DNA of 64,000 nt from Emcibacteraceae bacterium (GCA_041396985.1 JAWKXO010000003.1:248001-312000), one strand, 5' to 3'; numbered from the stretch's first letter, positions 34,788 through 43,126 are shown. Program-made: numbers and translations. The notes: generated by a model not told the origin, from the letters alone.

Positions 34788-34815
34788 AAGGCGGCATTTT
34801 TGCCGCCTTATTTGT
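34788..34815. terminator. Bidirectional terminator between ftsZ and hppD
   Basis: Stem AAGGCGGCA / TGCCGCCTT (9 bp) with a TTTT loop, followed by ATTTGTTT on the plus strand and CTTATTATT on the minus strand. It lies between the convergent 3' ends of ftsZ and hppD and marks the end of the dcw cluster. Confidence 0.88.
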
Positions 34816-34835
34816 TTCCGAAGATCTTTTTATTT

Positions 34836-35888
34836 TTATATAACGCCCCGGCGGATCTGATCGAGTTCAATTGATTCAAAGAGTGCTTTGAAATTTCCCT
34901 CACCAAACCCGATATTTCCTTTTCTTTGAATAATTTCAAAGAATATCGGCCCAATAACTGTATCAGTGAATATCTGAAGTAAAATGCCGTCTTTTTTATT
35001 ACCGTCTATCAGAATACGGCGCTTGCGGAGTTCTTCAATATTTTCCTCATGCTCGTCAATTCGGTCATCAATCAGATCGTAATAGGTATCAATTGTATCC
35101 TGCAGTGGAACATTTCGAGCTTTAAGGACGTCAACTGTTTTATAAATATTGTTGGTATAAAGCGCGATGTGCTGAATGCCTTCTCCACGATATTCATTAA
35201 GATACTCGGCAATTTGTGATTTATTATCTTTTGACTCATTAAGAGGAATATGAATTTTTCCACAAGGGCTGGTCATAGCTTTGCTGGTCAATCCGGTTTT
35301 CTGTCCATCAATGTCAAAATATTTGAGCTCTTTAAAATTAAAAATACGCTCATAAAAGTCTGCCCAGTAGGCCATCCGGCCAGTATAAACATTATGGGTC
35401 AGATGATCTATATATTCAAACCCGGTATCGGCAATTTCAGTAACATCTTCATCTTCACATGGAATAAAATCCACATCATAAATTGTTTTATCGCCGTAGC
35501 GGTCGACCAGATAAAGTCTGCTGCCCCCTATGCCTTCAATAGCCGGTATATAAAGTTCCATTGGGGCGATTTCCTGTGCAATCGGGTTGGCGCCCTGTGC
35601 AATTGCGTGATCATAGGCGAGTTTTGAATTTTTAACACGAAAAGCCATTGCACAAATACTTGGTCCATGGGCAAATGCATAGCGTTGGGCAAAACTGTTT
35701 GGCTCTGCATTGATCAGAAAATTGACGCCGCCAGCTTTATGAAGGGTTACATTTTTTGAGCGGTGACGGGCTATTTTTTTGAACCCCAGTTGTTTGAACA
35801 ATGCTCTCAGTTTCTCAGGTTCCGGGGATGCGTACTCGACAAATTCAAAGCCATCAACGCCCATCGGGTTTTCAAATAAATCAGCCAT
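34836..35888 (-). CDS. hppD: 4-hydroxyphenylpyruvate dioxygenase
   Basis: Fe(II) enzyme converting 4-hydroxyphenylpyruvate to homogentisate in tyrosine degradation. It has 350 aa from the ATG giving MADLFENPMGVDGFEFVEY, the common HPPD start, with AGGAG 5 nt upstream; upstream in-frame ATGs are less likely. Two vicinal-oxygen-chelate domains are visible with metal ligands His162 (IDHLTHNV), His240 (GIQHIAL) and Glu318 (FFEIIQR). It is divergent from an Lrp/AsnC regulator gene, which probably controls it. No other tyrosine catabolic gene is in the window. Confidence 0.96.
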   Translation of the reverse strand: MADLFENPMGVDGFEFVEYASPEPEKLRALFKQLGFKKIARHRSKNVTLHKAGGVNFLINAEPNSFAQRYAFAHGPSICAMAFRVKNSKLAYDHAIAQGANPIAQEIAPMELYIPAIEGIGGSRLYLVDRYGDKTIYDVDFIPCEDEDVTEIADTGFEYIDHLTHNVYTGRMAYWADFYERIFNFKELKYFDIDGQKTGLTSKAMTSPCGKIHIPLNESKDNKSQIAEYLNEYRGEGIQHIALYTNNIYKTVDVLKARNVPLQDTIDTYYDLIDDRIDEHEENIEELRKRRILIDGNKKDGILLQIFTDTVIGPIFFEIIQRKGNIGFGEGNFKALFESIELDQIRRGVI

Positions 35889-35954
35889 CATCACTCCTGT
35901 ATATTTTAAAAGTTTCAATAAATGAACTTATATATTATTTTTAGTGAAAAAGGG

Positions 35955-35989
35955 TTTCAATTTTTAGGCATATTTAGGCATAATTGAAA
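35955..35989. promoter_or_regulatory. Candidate Lrp-type operator between hppD and the regulator
   Basis: Two exact tandem copies of TTTAGGCATA are flanked by the inverted repeat TTTCAATT / AATTGAAA. The element lies 66 bp from the hppD start and 28 bp from the regulator start in the divergent gap, a suitable place for shared control. Confidence 0.5.
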
Positions 35990-36017
35990 TATTAATTCAT
36001 AATCGGGAAAAAAATGG

Positions 36018-36497
36018 ATGAATATTACATTAGATGATGCAGACATCAAAATTCTTAATTTAATTCAAAAGGATGTTAATTTAACCAATCAGGATATTGC
36101 GGAAATAACAGGTCTTTCGGCGACGTCTGTTTGGAGAAGAATAAAAAACCTTGAAGATGTAGGAGTGATCAAAGCGAAGGTGGCCCTGCTTGATCAGAGA
36201 AAAACCAATTTGAATGTATGTGCAATTATCCATGTTCGCCTAAATTTACATGGTGAAGACACAAGAATTGAATTTGAAGATTTTATTGCGAACAGGCCGG
36301 AAGTGATGGAATGCTATGCAATTCTTGGCCGGCACGACTACTCACTAACTGTGGTCGTGCCGGATGTGGAAAGATTTGAAAAGTTTTTGGCAGGCCATCT
36401 TCTCAACCATCCAATGATTTCAGAATCAACAACCTATTTCACGCTTAGACAGGTAAAATATTCTACTGCGTTGCCGCTTAATTTGCACCGAACATAG
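36018..36497 (+). CDS. Lrp/AsnC-family transcriptional regulator
   Basis: 159-aa regulator with an N-terminal winged helix-turn-helix (about 5-60: LDDADIKILNLIQKDVNLTNQDIAEITGLSATSVWRRIKNLEDVGVI) and a C-terminal RAM/AsnC ligand domain (about 68-150: MECYAILGRHDYSLTVVVPDVERFEKFL). This family senses amino acids and often controls the gene next door; divergent orientation to hppD suggests control of tyrosine degradation. The last 20 bp overlap the 3' end of the convergent ZnuA-like gene. The effector is unknown; tyrosine or phenylalanine would be the first guess. Confidence 0.92.
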   Translation: MNITLDDADIKILNLIQKDVNLTNQDIAEITGLSATSVWRRIKNLEDVGVIKAKVALLDQRKTNLNVCAIIHVRLNLHGEDTRIEFEDFIANRPEVMECYAILGRHDYSLTVVVPDVERFEKFLAGHLLNHPMISESTTYFTLRQVKYSTALPLNLHRT

Positions 36498-37431
36498 CGG
36501 CTTCATCTTTTGCCTGGCAATCAAGAATGCTTTGAGTGATTTCAAACATCAGCTGAAAGTAACTGTTCGGTCCGGGTTCAAGATATTGCCCGAGATGGTC
36601 AACGACACCGTAGCCTGCTTTGGTCTCACCCATAACAGCCATGGCAATTCGCGGATGGGTTCCAGGAATGGCAAGGACACAGGTCACATTTTTCTCTTCA
36701 GCTAATTTTTTTAAAGCAGCAAGATGCTTTATGCTGGGCGTCTCATCCGATTTAAGCTGGATTGCCCCAACACTGCTTAATGAGTATGCTTTTTCATAAT
36801 ATTGAAACGCATCATGATAAACGATCATGGCACTGTCTCGCAAAGGCCTTAGAAGTTCACGAATTAATTCTTCCTGAGCATATAATTCTTTAATAAGCTG
36901 CTTTGAATTTTTGACATAAGTGATGCTGTTTTCCGGGTCAAGTTTGGAAAGAGTTTCTTCAATTATCGTCACAATGCGTCTGGTATTGGAAGGGTCGAGC
37001 CAGATATGAAGATCCATATCGCTTTGCATATGTTCTTCGTCTTCGCCTTCGGAGAACCAGATCTTACTGGTTCTGTAAGGATATAACTTTATACCTTCCT
37101 GCTCAGCAAATGCGACAGCGTTCAGTGTTGGATTATCTGTCTCCGACACAGATTTGAGGAATGTTTCAAATTTGGGAGAAATATAAAACAGGACATCCGC
37201 ATTTGCCACTTTCCTGAAATCGGAAGGCTTCATGCGGAAAATATGTGGTGTGACACCACCCTTCATTAACAGTTCTGGTGTACCTGTATCACCCATAACC
37301 CTAGAAACCAACGAATGAATTGGTTTTATACTGGCTACGACTTTTAGCTCTTTTGCCAATACGGTGGAATTGCTAAAGAGAAGCAGCCCAATGATCATTG
37401 CAAAAAGCTTTATTATAATTTTGGTTTTCAT
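36478..37431 (-). CDS. znuA: ZnuA-like zinc ABC-transporter substrate-binding protein
   Basis: Periplasmic cluster-9 metal-binding protein, 317 aa, with a signal peptide (to about residue 26, STVLAKE). It has the family start LKVVASIKPIHSLVSRVMGD, metal ligand His63 in GVTPHIFRMKPSD, a short acidic/His loop (GEDEEHMQSDMDLH) with the second His in DLHIWLDP, and YHDAFQYYEKAY for the third. These fit zinc rather than manganese proteins. No permease or ATPase partner lies beside it, so the transporter genes must be elsewhere. A Zur-like palindrome just upstream supports zinc regulation. Confidence 0.87.
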   Translation of the reverse strand: MKTKIIIKLFAMIIGLLLFSNSTVLAKELKVVASIKPIHSLVSRVMGDTGTPELLMKGGVTPHIFRMKPSDFRKVANADVLFYISPKFETFLKSVSETDNPTLNAVAFAEQEGIKLYPYRTSKIWFSEGEDEEHMQSDMDLHIWLDPSNTRRIVTIIEETLSKLDPENSITYVKNSKQLIKELYAQEELIRELLRPLRDSAMIVYHDAFQYYEKAYSLSSVGAIQLKSDETPSIKHLAALKKLAEEKNVTCVLAIPGTHPRIAMAVMGETKAGYGVVDHLGQYLEPGPNSYFQLMFEITQSILDCQAKDEAAMFGAN

Positions 37432-37459
37432 TTTTTCAACTTACTAGAATCTTACATTT

Positions 37460-37474
37460 TGTTACTATATAACA
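37460..37474. promoter_or_regulatory. Zur-like operator upstream of znuA
   Basis: TGTTACTATATAACA has perfect TGTTA/TAACA arms around 5 nt and, read on the minus strand, sits in AAATGTTATATAGTAACA, close to the proteobacterial Zur consensus (GAAATGTTATANTATAACATTTC). It lies 29 bp upstream of the znuA start. Confidence 0.6.
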
Positions 37475-37652
37475 TTTATTATTTGTTTGCAATCTATGAA
37501 ATAAATCCTTTTACATAGCCCATAAGTCCGGTTTTTGCCATAAATAGTGTATTTAATGTGTCTTTTTTATAATTGCCATGGTGATTTTTAATTGAAGCAT
37601 GGTATATAGTTGGTCTAATGATCAATTTTACGATTAGAAAATTGGAATAAGA

Positions 37653-38438
37653 ATGAAGTCAGTCAGTTCAGATTACTTACTTTCCCGTAAATTTTTAACC
37701 GGGTTTTTTCTTCTAGCCTTGACGCTATTGTTGACCGCATGTGGGGGTACACAAAAATTAAAATATAGGGATCTGCCAGTTGACCAGCTTTATATTGAAG
37801 CGCAGAAATATATTGATTATGGCAATTTTAAAGTCGCGGCAGTTGCCTTTGATGAAGTGGAAAGGCAGCATCCATATTCAATCTGGGCCAGACGTGCTCA
37901 ACTTATGTCTGCTTTCTCATATTATATGGCTAATGATTATGAGAATGCTATTTTGGCTGCCCAAAGATTTTTAACCCTACATCCTGGTAATAAGGATGCT
38001 CCTTATGCCCGTTATCTTGTCGCTCTAAGCTATTATGAGCAGATTGCAGATGTGCGCAGGGATCAGAAAAATACCGAGCAGGCTTTGGATTCCTTCAGGG
38101 AGGTCGTAAGATTACATCCAAATTCAGCATATGCTGCCGATGCCCGGGTTAAGATTGAGCTGACGCTTGACCATTTGGCAGGCAAGGAAATGGAGATTGG
38201 CCGATATTACCAGTCTACAGGAGAGATCTTTGCAGCAATCGGAAGATTTAACAATGTTGTTACCAAATTTCAGACGACAAGTCATACGCCGGAGGCACTT
38301 CATCGTTTGACTGAATGTTATCTTGCCCTTGGAATAGTTCAGGAGGCAAAAAAGTCCTCAGAAGTTCTGGCATTGAATTTTCCAAATTCGGACTGGAACA
38401 AATTTAGTACCGAGCTCATACGTAAATACGGGAATTAA
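37653..38438 (+). CDS. bamD: Outer membrane assembly lipoprotein BamD
   Basis: Essential lipoprotein of the BAM complex that folds beta-barrel proteins into the outer membrane. It has 261 aa with a lipoprotein signal ending LLLTAC and a body of about five TPR-like repeats (LYIEAQKYIDYGNFKVAAVAF, ...AILAAQRFLTLHPGNKDAPYARYLVALSYYEQ...). The YEQIADVRRDQ block is characteristic of BamD. bamD-recN-ligA is the usual alphaproteobacterial order; lpxC, normally just upstream, is missing from this place. It is followed by recN after 17 bp. Confidence 0.95.
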   Translation: MKSVSSDYLLSRKFLTGFFLLALTLLLTACGGTQKLKYRDLPVDQLYIEAQKYIDYGNFKVAAVAFDEVERQHPYSIWARRAQLMSAFSYYMANDYENAILAAQRFLTLHPGNKDAPYARYLVALSYYEQIADVRRDQKNTEQALDSFREVVRLHPNSAYAADARVKIELTLDHLAGKEMEIGRYYQSTGEIFAAIGRFNNVVTKFQTTSHTPEALHRLTECYLALGIVQEAKKSSEVLALNFPNSDWNKFSTELIRKYGN

Positions 38439-38455
38439 AGGATAATCAGTATCTC

Positions 38456-40126
38456 ATGATTGTTTCGCTTACGATCAAAGATATCGTTCTAATAGACCGC
38501 CTTCAAATGAATTTTGAAGACGGTCTATGTGTTTTAAGCGGCGAGACCGGGGCTGGTAAATCAATTCTTCTTTCCGGCATCGGGCTGGCAATTGGTGCAC
38601 GTGGTGGGCGAGAACTGATCAGAAATGCTAAGGATCAGGGGAGCGTAAGCATTGATCTGAATGTCGCAGATGATCATAAGGTGTGGACAATTCTGAAAGA
38701 ACAGGGGCTGGATTATGAGCCCGGACAAATTATATTGCGTCGCATAATAATGAATGATGGACGTAGCCGGGCCTTTATTAACGATCAGTCTGTGAGTGTG
38801 GGCCTGCTTCGGGAAGTAGGCGAAAGTCTTATTGAAATTCATGGACAGCATGATGAACGTGGCTTGCTCAATCCATCAGGTCATCGTGAGCTTCTGGATG
38901 ATTTTGGAAATTATGGTTCACTGCTGCTTGATGTTCGAAAAAATTACCGCACTTTGACGAATTTGCAGGAATTGCTGGCGACAGAAGTAGAAAAACTTGA
39001 AAACGCGCAAAAAGACGAAGACTATATTCGTCATAACCTTGAAGAGCTTGAGCAGTTAAATCCGGTTGCGGGTGAAGAGGAAAAGCTGTCCACTGAGAGA
39101 ACAAAAATGATGCAGGGGGAAACATTATCTGAAGGGTTAGGGGAACTTCTGGAAAAACTCCTTAGTGATAAAGGTGTTGATACCGTATTACGGGCGACGA
39201 TCAGGAAAATAGAGCGAATGTCTGCCCAGGCGCCGGGATTACTTGACCCAGTTTCTGCAAGTCTGGATCGTGCGGCCAATGAAACAACAGAGGCCATTTC
39301 CGAACTTGAAAGAATTATGCGGGAGCTGGAATTTAATCCATATGATCTTGAAAATGTGGAAGAACGTCTATTTGCGCTAAGAGGTATCGCACGCAAACAT
39401 CATTGCCAGCCTGACAGTCTGGTCCAGTTAAAAAAGGATTTTGAAGAAAAACTTGAAAGTCTCGAATACAGTGATCGTGAAGTTCAAAGATTAAAAAGCG
39501 AAGTCACAGAGGCAAAAGCAAAATTTGAAGAAAATGTTATAAAGCTCTCAGCAGCAAGACAGAAGACTGGGGCTATACTAGATGATCAGGTTAACAGGGA
39601 ATTGCCAGCACTGAAAATGGACAAGGCAAAATTTAAAACCTTTCTTGAACCGCTTGAGCGGGAAAGCTGGAACGCTGATGGTGGGGAACGTGTAGATTTC
39701 AGAGTTTCTACAAATCCTGGTGCTCCTTTTGGCGGTTTGATCAAAATTGCCTCTGGTGGGGAACTTTCCAGATTTATACTGGCCCTGAAAGTGGTTCTTG
39801 CCCGTAAAACAAGTGTCGCAACATTGATTTTTGATGAAATTGATCAGGGGGTTGGTGGTGCCGTGGCCAATGCCGTGGGGGAAAGACTGGCGGACTTGGC
39901 GACGAAGGCACAAATTATGGTGATTACTCACTCACCACAGGTTGCATCACGAGGGAACAGCCACTGGCTTATTAATAAGGGGATATCGGAAGATGGCGAG
40001 AATGTAGCCACCACTGTAACCCTGATAGAAAAAGATCACAGGCGCGAGGAAATTGCCCGAATGCTCTCGGGAGCGCATGTTACAAATGAATCTAGGGCCG
40101 CGGCAGATAATCTGTTAAATTGGTGA
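38456..40126 (+). CDS. recN: DNA repair protein RecN
   Basis: SMC-like ATPase for double-strand-break repair, 556 aa. It has the Walker A GETGAGKS (29-36), a central coiled-coil pair (about 155-370), the ABC signature ASGGELSRFILALK and Walker B TLIFDEIDQGVGG near the C-terminus, then MVITHSPQVASRG. Length matches E. coli RecN (553). It lies between bamD and ligA and is probably cotranscribed with them. No SOS box was recognised at its start, so it may not have its own promoter. Confidence 0.96.
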   Translation: MIVSLTIKDIVLIDRLQMNFEDGLCVLSGETGAGKSILLSGIGLAIGARGGRELIRNAKDQGSVSIDLNVADDHKVWTILKEQGLDYEPGQIILRRIIMNDGRSRAFINDQSVSVGLLREVGESLIEIHGQHDERGLLNPSGHRELLDDFGNYGSLLLDVRKNYRTLTNLQELLATEVEKLENAQKDEDYIRHNLEELEQLNPVAGEEEKLSTERTKMMQGETLSEGLGELLEKLLSDKGVDTVLRATIRKIERMSAQAPGLLDPVSASLDRAANETTEAISELERIMRELEFNPYDLENVEERLFALRGIARKHHCQPDSLVQLKKDFEEKLESLEYSDREVQRLKSEVTEAKAKFEENVIKLSAARQKTGAILDDQVNRELPALKMDKAKFKTFLEPLERESWNADGGERVDFRVSTNPGAPFGGLIKIASGGELSRFILALKVVLARKTSVATLIFDEIDQGVGGAVANAVGERLADLATKAQIMVITHSPQVASRGNSHWLINKGISEDGENVATTVTLIEKDHRREEIARMLSGAHVTNESRAAADNLLNW

Positions 40127-40148
40127 CAGTGCTGATGAGACGTTATAG

Positions 40149-42236
40149 ATGAACGATATAAGCAAAATAGCAGTGGAGGAACTGGATCCGGTTCAGGCAG
40201 CAAGTGAACTCGAGCGACTGGCTGCATTGATCAAACGCCATGATAAACTTTATCATGATAAGGATAATCCCGAAATATCCGATGCGGAATATGATTTTCT
40301 GAGAATTCGTAATAATGAAATTGAAATGAAATTTCCGGACCTGATCCGTGATGACAGCCCTAATAATTCGGTTGGGGTGCTGCCGACAAGCGGATTTAAA
40401 AAAGTAGACCATCGTAAGCCGATGCTGTCTCTCGACAATGCCTTTAGCAGTGAAGATGTGTTTGATTTTACCTCTCGTGTAAAACGGTTTCTAAACATTC
40501 CGGAAAGCGAAGACGTTGAATTCCTTGCTGAACCAAAAATTGATGGTTTGTCGGCATCACTCAGATATGAGAAGGGTGTTTTTGTTCAGGGTCTGACTCG
40601 TGGTGACGGTAAAACAGGTGAAGATATAACGGAAAATCTTAAGACGATTGATCAGATCCCACTTAAGCTCCAGGGAACCGCCTGGCCGGACATTCTGGAA
40701 GTACGCGGAGAAGTTTATATGGCCAAAGAAGACTTTTTGGCCCTTAACGAAAGACAGATTGCCGCTGGAAAGCAGCATTTTGCCAACCCAAGAAATGCTG
40801 CCGCCGGCTCGCTTCGTCAACTGGATAGCAGTATCACCAGATCACGCGCTTTAAAATTCTTTGCTTATAGCTGGGGAGAAACCAGTGGTAGGCTTGGCCG
40901 GACACAATCAGAAGTCATGGACCATTTCAGGCAGTGGGGTTTTACGACCAACGAAATGATTTTTGTCAGTTCCAATATTGAGGAACTTATCAAGCATTAT
41001 CAGTATATAGGGGAAATAAGAAGTTCACTTTCCTATGATATTGATGGAGTGGTTTATAAGGTCAACCGTCTTGATTATCAGGATCGGCTTGGGATGGTGG
41101 CGCGTGCGCCACGTTGGGCGATCGCGCATAAATTCCCTGCCGAAAAAGCGCAGACAATCTTACGCGATGTTGATTTCCAGGTTGGCAGAACAGGTGCGAT
41201 TACGCCAGTTGCGCGACTTGAGCCTATTACAGTGGGTGGTGTAGTGGTTTCAAATGCCACATTGCATAATGCTGATGAGATCAAGAGGCTTAATATTCAT
41301 TTGGGTGATCGTGTTATTGTGCAAAGAGCGGGGGATGTTATTCCACAAATTATTGGCGTGGCTGAAACGAGTGAGAAAAATCCTGACATTGTCTTTCCAG
41401 ATCAATGTCCGTCCTGCGGCAGTCATCTTGTTCGTGAAGGTGATGATGTGGTCTGGCGCTGTTCCGGTGGTCTTATTTGTCCCGCACAGCGTATTGAAAG
41501 GCTTCGGCATTTTGTTTCCAGAAATGCCTTTGATATAGACGGGTTGGGTAATAAGCAAATCGAGTTTTTCTTTAAAGAAGGCATGATTGAAAGCCCGGCT
41601 GATATTTTCAGATTGCAGCAACGTGATGAAGCAGAACCGCTAACGTCTTTAAAGAATCGCGACGGTTGGGGTGAGCTCTCAGTTTCAAATCTGTGGGCGG
41701 CTATTAATGCCCGGCGGACAATATCAATGGACAGGTTTTTATTTTCGTTGGGCATAAGACATCTTGGTCAGCAGAATGCACGACTTATGTGTCTGAATTA
41801 TCTGACAATTGACAATTTCATCAGAAATATGATTGAAGCCCAGGATAAAACCAGTGATTCATATGCTTCACTTTTGGCCATTGATGGCATAGGTGAAAAA
41901 GTTGCTGACGCTATTATTGATTTTTTTGCTGAGCCGAAAAATATGGAAGTTGTCAAAGAATTGCTAGAACTGGTTACGGTTGAAGACTTTCAACCGCCGG
42001 AAACAGGAAACGTCAATGTTGCCGGTAAAATTATCGTTTTTACAGGAAAACTGGAAAAATTAAGCCGACAGGAAGCAAAGGCTTCAGCAGAAAATCTGGG
42101 GGCAAAAGTCTCTGGCTCAGTATCCGCCAAAACAGATATTGTTGTCGCAGGCCCCGGTGCCGGGTCAAAGCTGAAAAAAGCAACAGAACTAGGTATAACT
42201 GTCCTTTCAGAGGATGAATGGCTAAGTATGATTTAG
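40149..42236 (+). CDS. ligA: NAD-dependent DNA ligase LigA
   Basis: Seals nicks in replication and repair using NAD+. It has 695 aa with the full domain set: Ia domain, adenylation domain with the AMP-accepting Lys130 in EPKIDGLSASL, OB fold, a Cys4 zinc finger (CPSCG ... WRCSGGLICPAQ), helix-hairpin-helix repeats (LASIDGIGEKVADAI-like, about 575-600) and a C-terminal BRCT domain (about 615-695, VNVAGKIIVFTGKLEKLSRQEA). It is the last gene of the bamD-recN-ligA set, 22 bp after recN. All hallmark residues are present. Confidence 0.97.
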   Translation: MNDISKIAVEELDPVQAASELERLAALIKRHDKLYHDKDNPEISDAEYDFLRIRNNEIEMKFPDLIRDDSPNNSVGVLPTSGFKKVDHRKPMLSLDNAFSSEDVFDFTSRVKRFLNIPESEDVEFLAEPKIDGLSASLRYEKGVFVQGLTRGDGKTGEDITENLKTIDQIPLKLQGTAWPDILEVRGEVYMAKEDFLALNERQIAAGKQHFANPRNAAAGSLRQLDSSITRSRALKFFAYSWGETSGRLGRTQSEVMDHFRQWGFTTNEMIFVSSNIEELIKHYQYIGEIRSSLSYDIDGVVYKVNRLDYQDRLGMVARAPRWAIAHKFPAEKAQTILRDVDFQVGRTGAITPVARLEPITVGGVVVSNATLHNADEIKRLNIHLGDRVIVQRAGDVIPQIIGVAETSEKNPDIVFPDQCPSCGSHLVREGDDVVWRCSGGLICPAQRIERLRHFVSRNAFDIDGLGNKQIEFFFKEGMIESPADIFRLQQRDEAEPLTSLKNRDGWGELSVSNLWAAINARRTISMDRFLFSLGIRHLGQQNARLMCLNYLTIDNFIRNMIEAQDKTSDSYASLLAIDGIGEKVADAIIDFFAEPKNMEVVKELLELVTVEDFQPPETGNVNVAGKIIVFTGKLEKLSRQEAKASAENLGAKVSGSVSAKTDIVVAGPGAGSKLKKATELGITVLSEDEWLSMI

Positions 42237-42317
42237 ATATGCATAAATTGCATGGCTGGCTGTCGTTTTATCCTTCTACTCATTCGATATGCGAATATAT
42301 ATATCCACTCTGACAAG

Positions 42318-42334
42318 AGGGTGATGAGCACCCT
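42318..42334 (+). other. Small hairpin in the leader of twin gene A
   Basis: AGGGTG-ATGAG-CACCCT forms a 6-bp stem with a 5-nt loop about 36 nt before the start codon of the first 86-aa gene. There is no T-run, so it is not a classical terminator. It is not present in front of the second twin gene. It could stabilise the mRNA or be the decayed end of the ligA transcript. Confidence 0.35.
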
Positions 42335-42344
42335 TAATGAATTA

Positions 42345-42370
42345 AATTCAGCAGATTTAAGGATAGATCA
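42345..42370 (+). repeat. Duplicated leader, copy A
   Basis: 26 bp ending directly at the ATG of twin gene A. It is identical to the leader of twin gene B except for one base (G versus T at position 10). It contains the ribosome site TTTAAGGAT. This shows that gene and translation-start region were duplicated together. Confidence 0.85.
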
Positions 42371-42631
42371 ATGATAAACGTATTAAAAACATACAGCTTC
42401 ATGGACCTGTTGAAGGATTATAATTATGTTCCTGAAGCAGAAAAAAGCGTAATCGAATTTCCAGAAAATGTCGCAGCACTTGTTGAGTATTTTACTGACC
42501 TGATTAAAAACAAAACTGAAGACTATGACTTTATGAGTCTTCTCGGTGACAAAGGTTATGTTCCTGTGAATGACAACTGGACTAAATCTTACGTAAACGA
42601 TAACAGCAAAATCGAAAAAATTGCGTCCTAA
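42371..42631 (+). CDS. Small protein of unknown function, twin A
   Basis: 86-aa acidic protein that I do not recognise. It carries an internal repeat: TYSFMDLLKDYNYVPE at residues 7-22 and EDYDFMSLLGDKGYVPV at about 50-66, both of the form Y-x-F-M-x-L-L-x-D-x-x-Y-V. The segment between is predicted helical (VAALVEYFTDLIKN). It has no Cys, signal peptide or membrane helix, so it is probably cytoplasmic. AAGGAT lies 6 nt before the ATG. A paralog with the same plan follows 223 bp later, and a strong hairpin closes the gene. Conservation between the copies, the ribosome site and terminator argue that it is real. Confidence 0.75.
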   Translation: MINVLKTYSFMDLLKDYNYVPEAEKSVIEFPENVAALVEYFTDLIKNKTEDYDFMSLLGDKGYVPVNDNWTKSYVNDNSKIEKIAS

Positions 42632-42638
42632 TTTTGAA

Positions 42639-42671
42639 CTTTTGTGGCAGTTATTTTTACTGCCACAAAAG
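42639..42671 (+). terminator. Strong hairpin terminator after twin A
   Basis: Perfect 13-bp stem from CTTTTGTGGCAGT to ACTGCCACAAAAG with a 7-nt loop, 8 bp after the stop codon. The T-run after it is interrupted (CTTTCCTTCC), so termination efficiency may be moderate. It separates twin A from twin B. Confidence 0.75.
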
Positions 42672-42828
42672 CTTTCCTTCCCCAATTTTAATGAATTTTT
42701 TCTTATAAAAACCTCAAAATGCGATAAGCCGTATTTATTTTGAGATAGGGTGTTCCTGCCTCTATTGATCAGGTTACAGGTCTACAATTATAGTTGATGT
42801 ATGGAAGTGATAAGCATTTCCAAAAATT

Positions 42829-42854
42829 AATTCAGCATATTTAAGGATAGATCA
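42829..42854 (+). repeat. Duplicated leader, copy B
   Basis: Second copy of the 26-bp leader, ending at the ATG of twin B, one mismatch to copy A. Similarity breaks down immediately upstream, so the promoters of the two genes may differ. Confidence 0.85.
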
Positions 42855-43115
42855 ATGACTAAATTCCTAGACACTTATAGCTTCATGGACCTGTTAAAGG
42901 ATTATGATTATGTCCCCGAAACAGGTCGTAATGAACCGTCAATTTTCGATAATATCGAGAATATTCTAGCGCCGATAACTGACTTTGTAAAAGCGAGTGC
43001 TTACGAGTATGACTTTATGGACCTTTTAAATGACAAAGGTTATGTGACTGCAAATTCTGCAAATGCTCTGGTCGCCAGCAATGATAATGATTTGATTGTC
43101 AGAGCTGCATCTTAA
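42855..43115 (+). CDS. Small protein of unknown function, twin B
   Basis: 86-aa paralog of twin A with the same length and plan: TYSFMDLLKDYDYVPE at residues 7-22 and EYDFMDLLNDKGYVTA near 51-66, joined by a divergent hydrophobic segment (NIENILAPITDFVKAS) and ending in AAS, as twin A ends in IAS. The two motifs are better conserved than the linker, suggesting they are the functional parts, perhaps short helices that bind a partner. No known domain is recognised. It is separated from twin A by a terminator, so each may be transcribed on its own. Confidence 0.75.
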   Translation: MTKFLDTYSFMDLLKDYDYVPETGRNEPSIFDNIENILAPITDFVKASAYEYDFMDLLNDKGYVTANSANALVASNDNDLIVRAAS

Positions 43116-43126
43116 GGACAGTTTGA

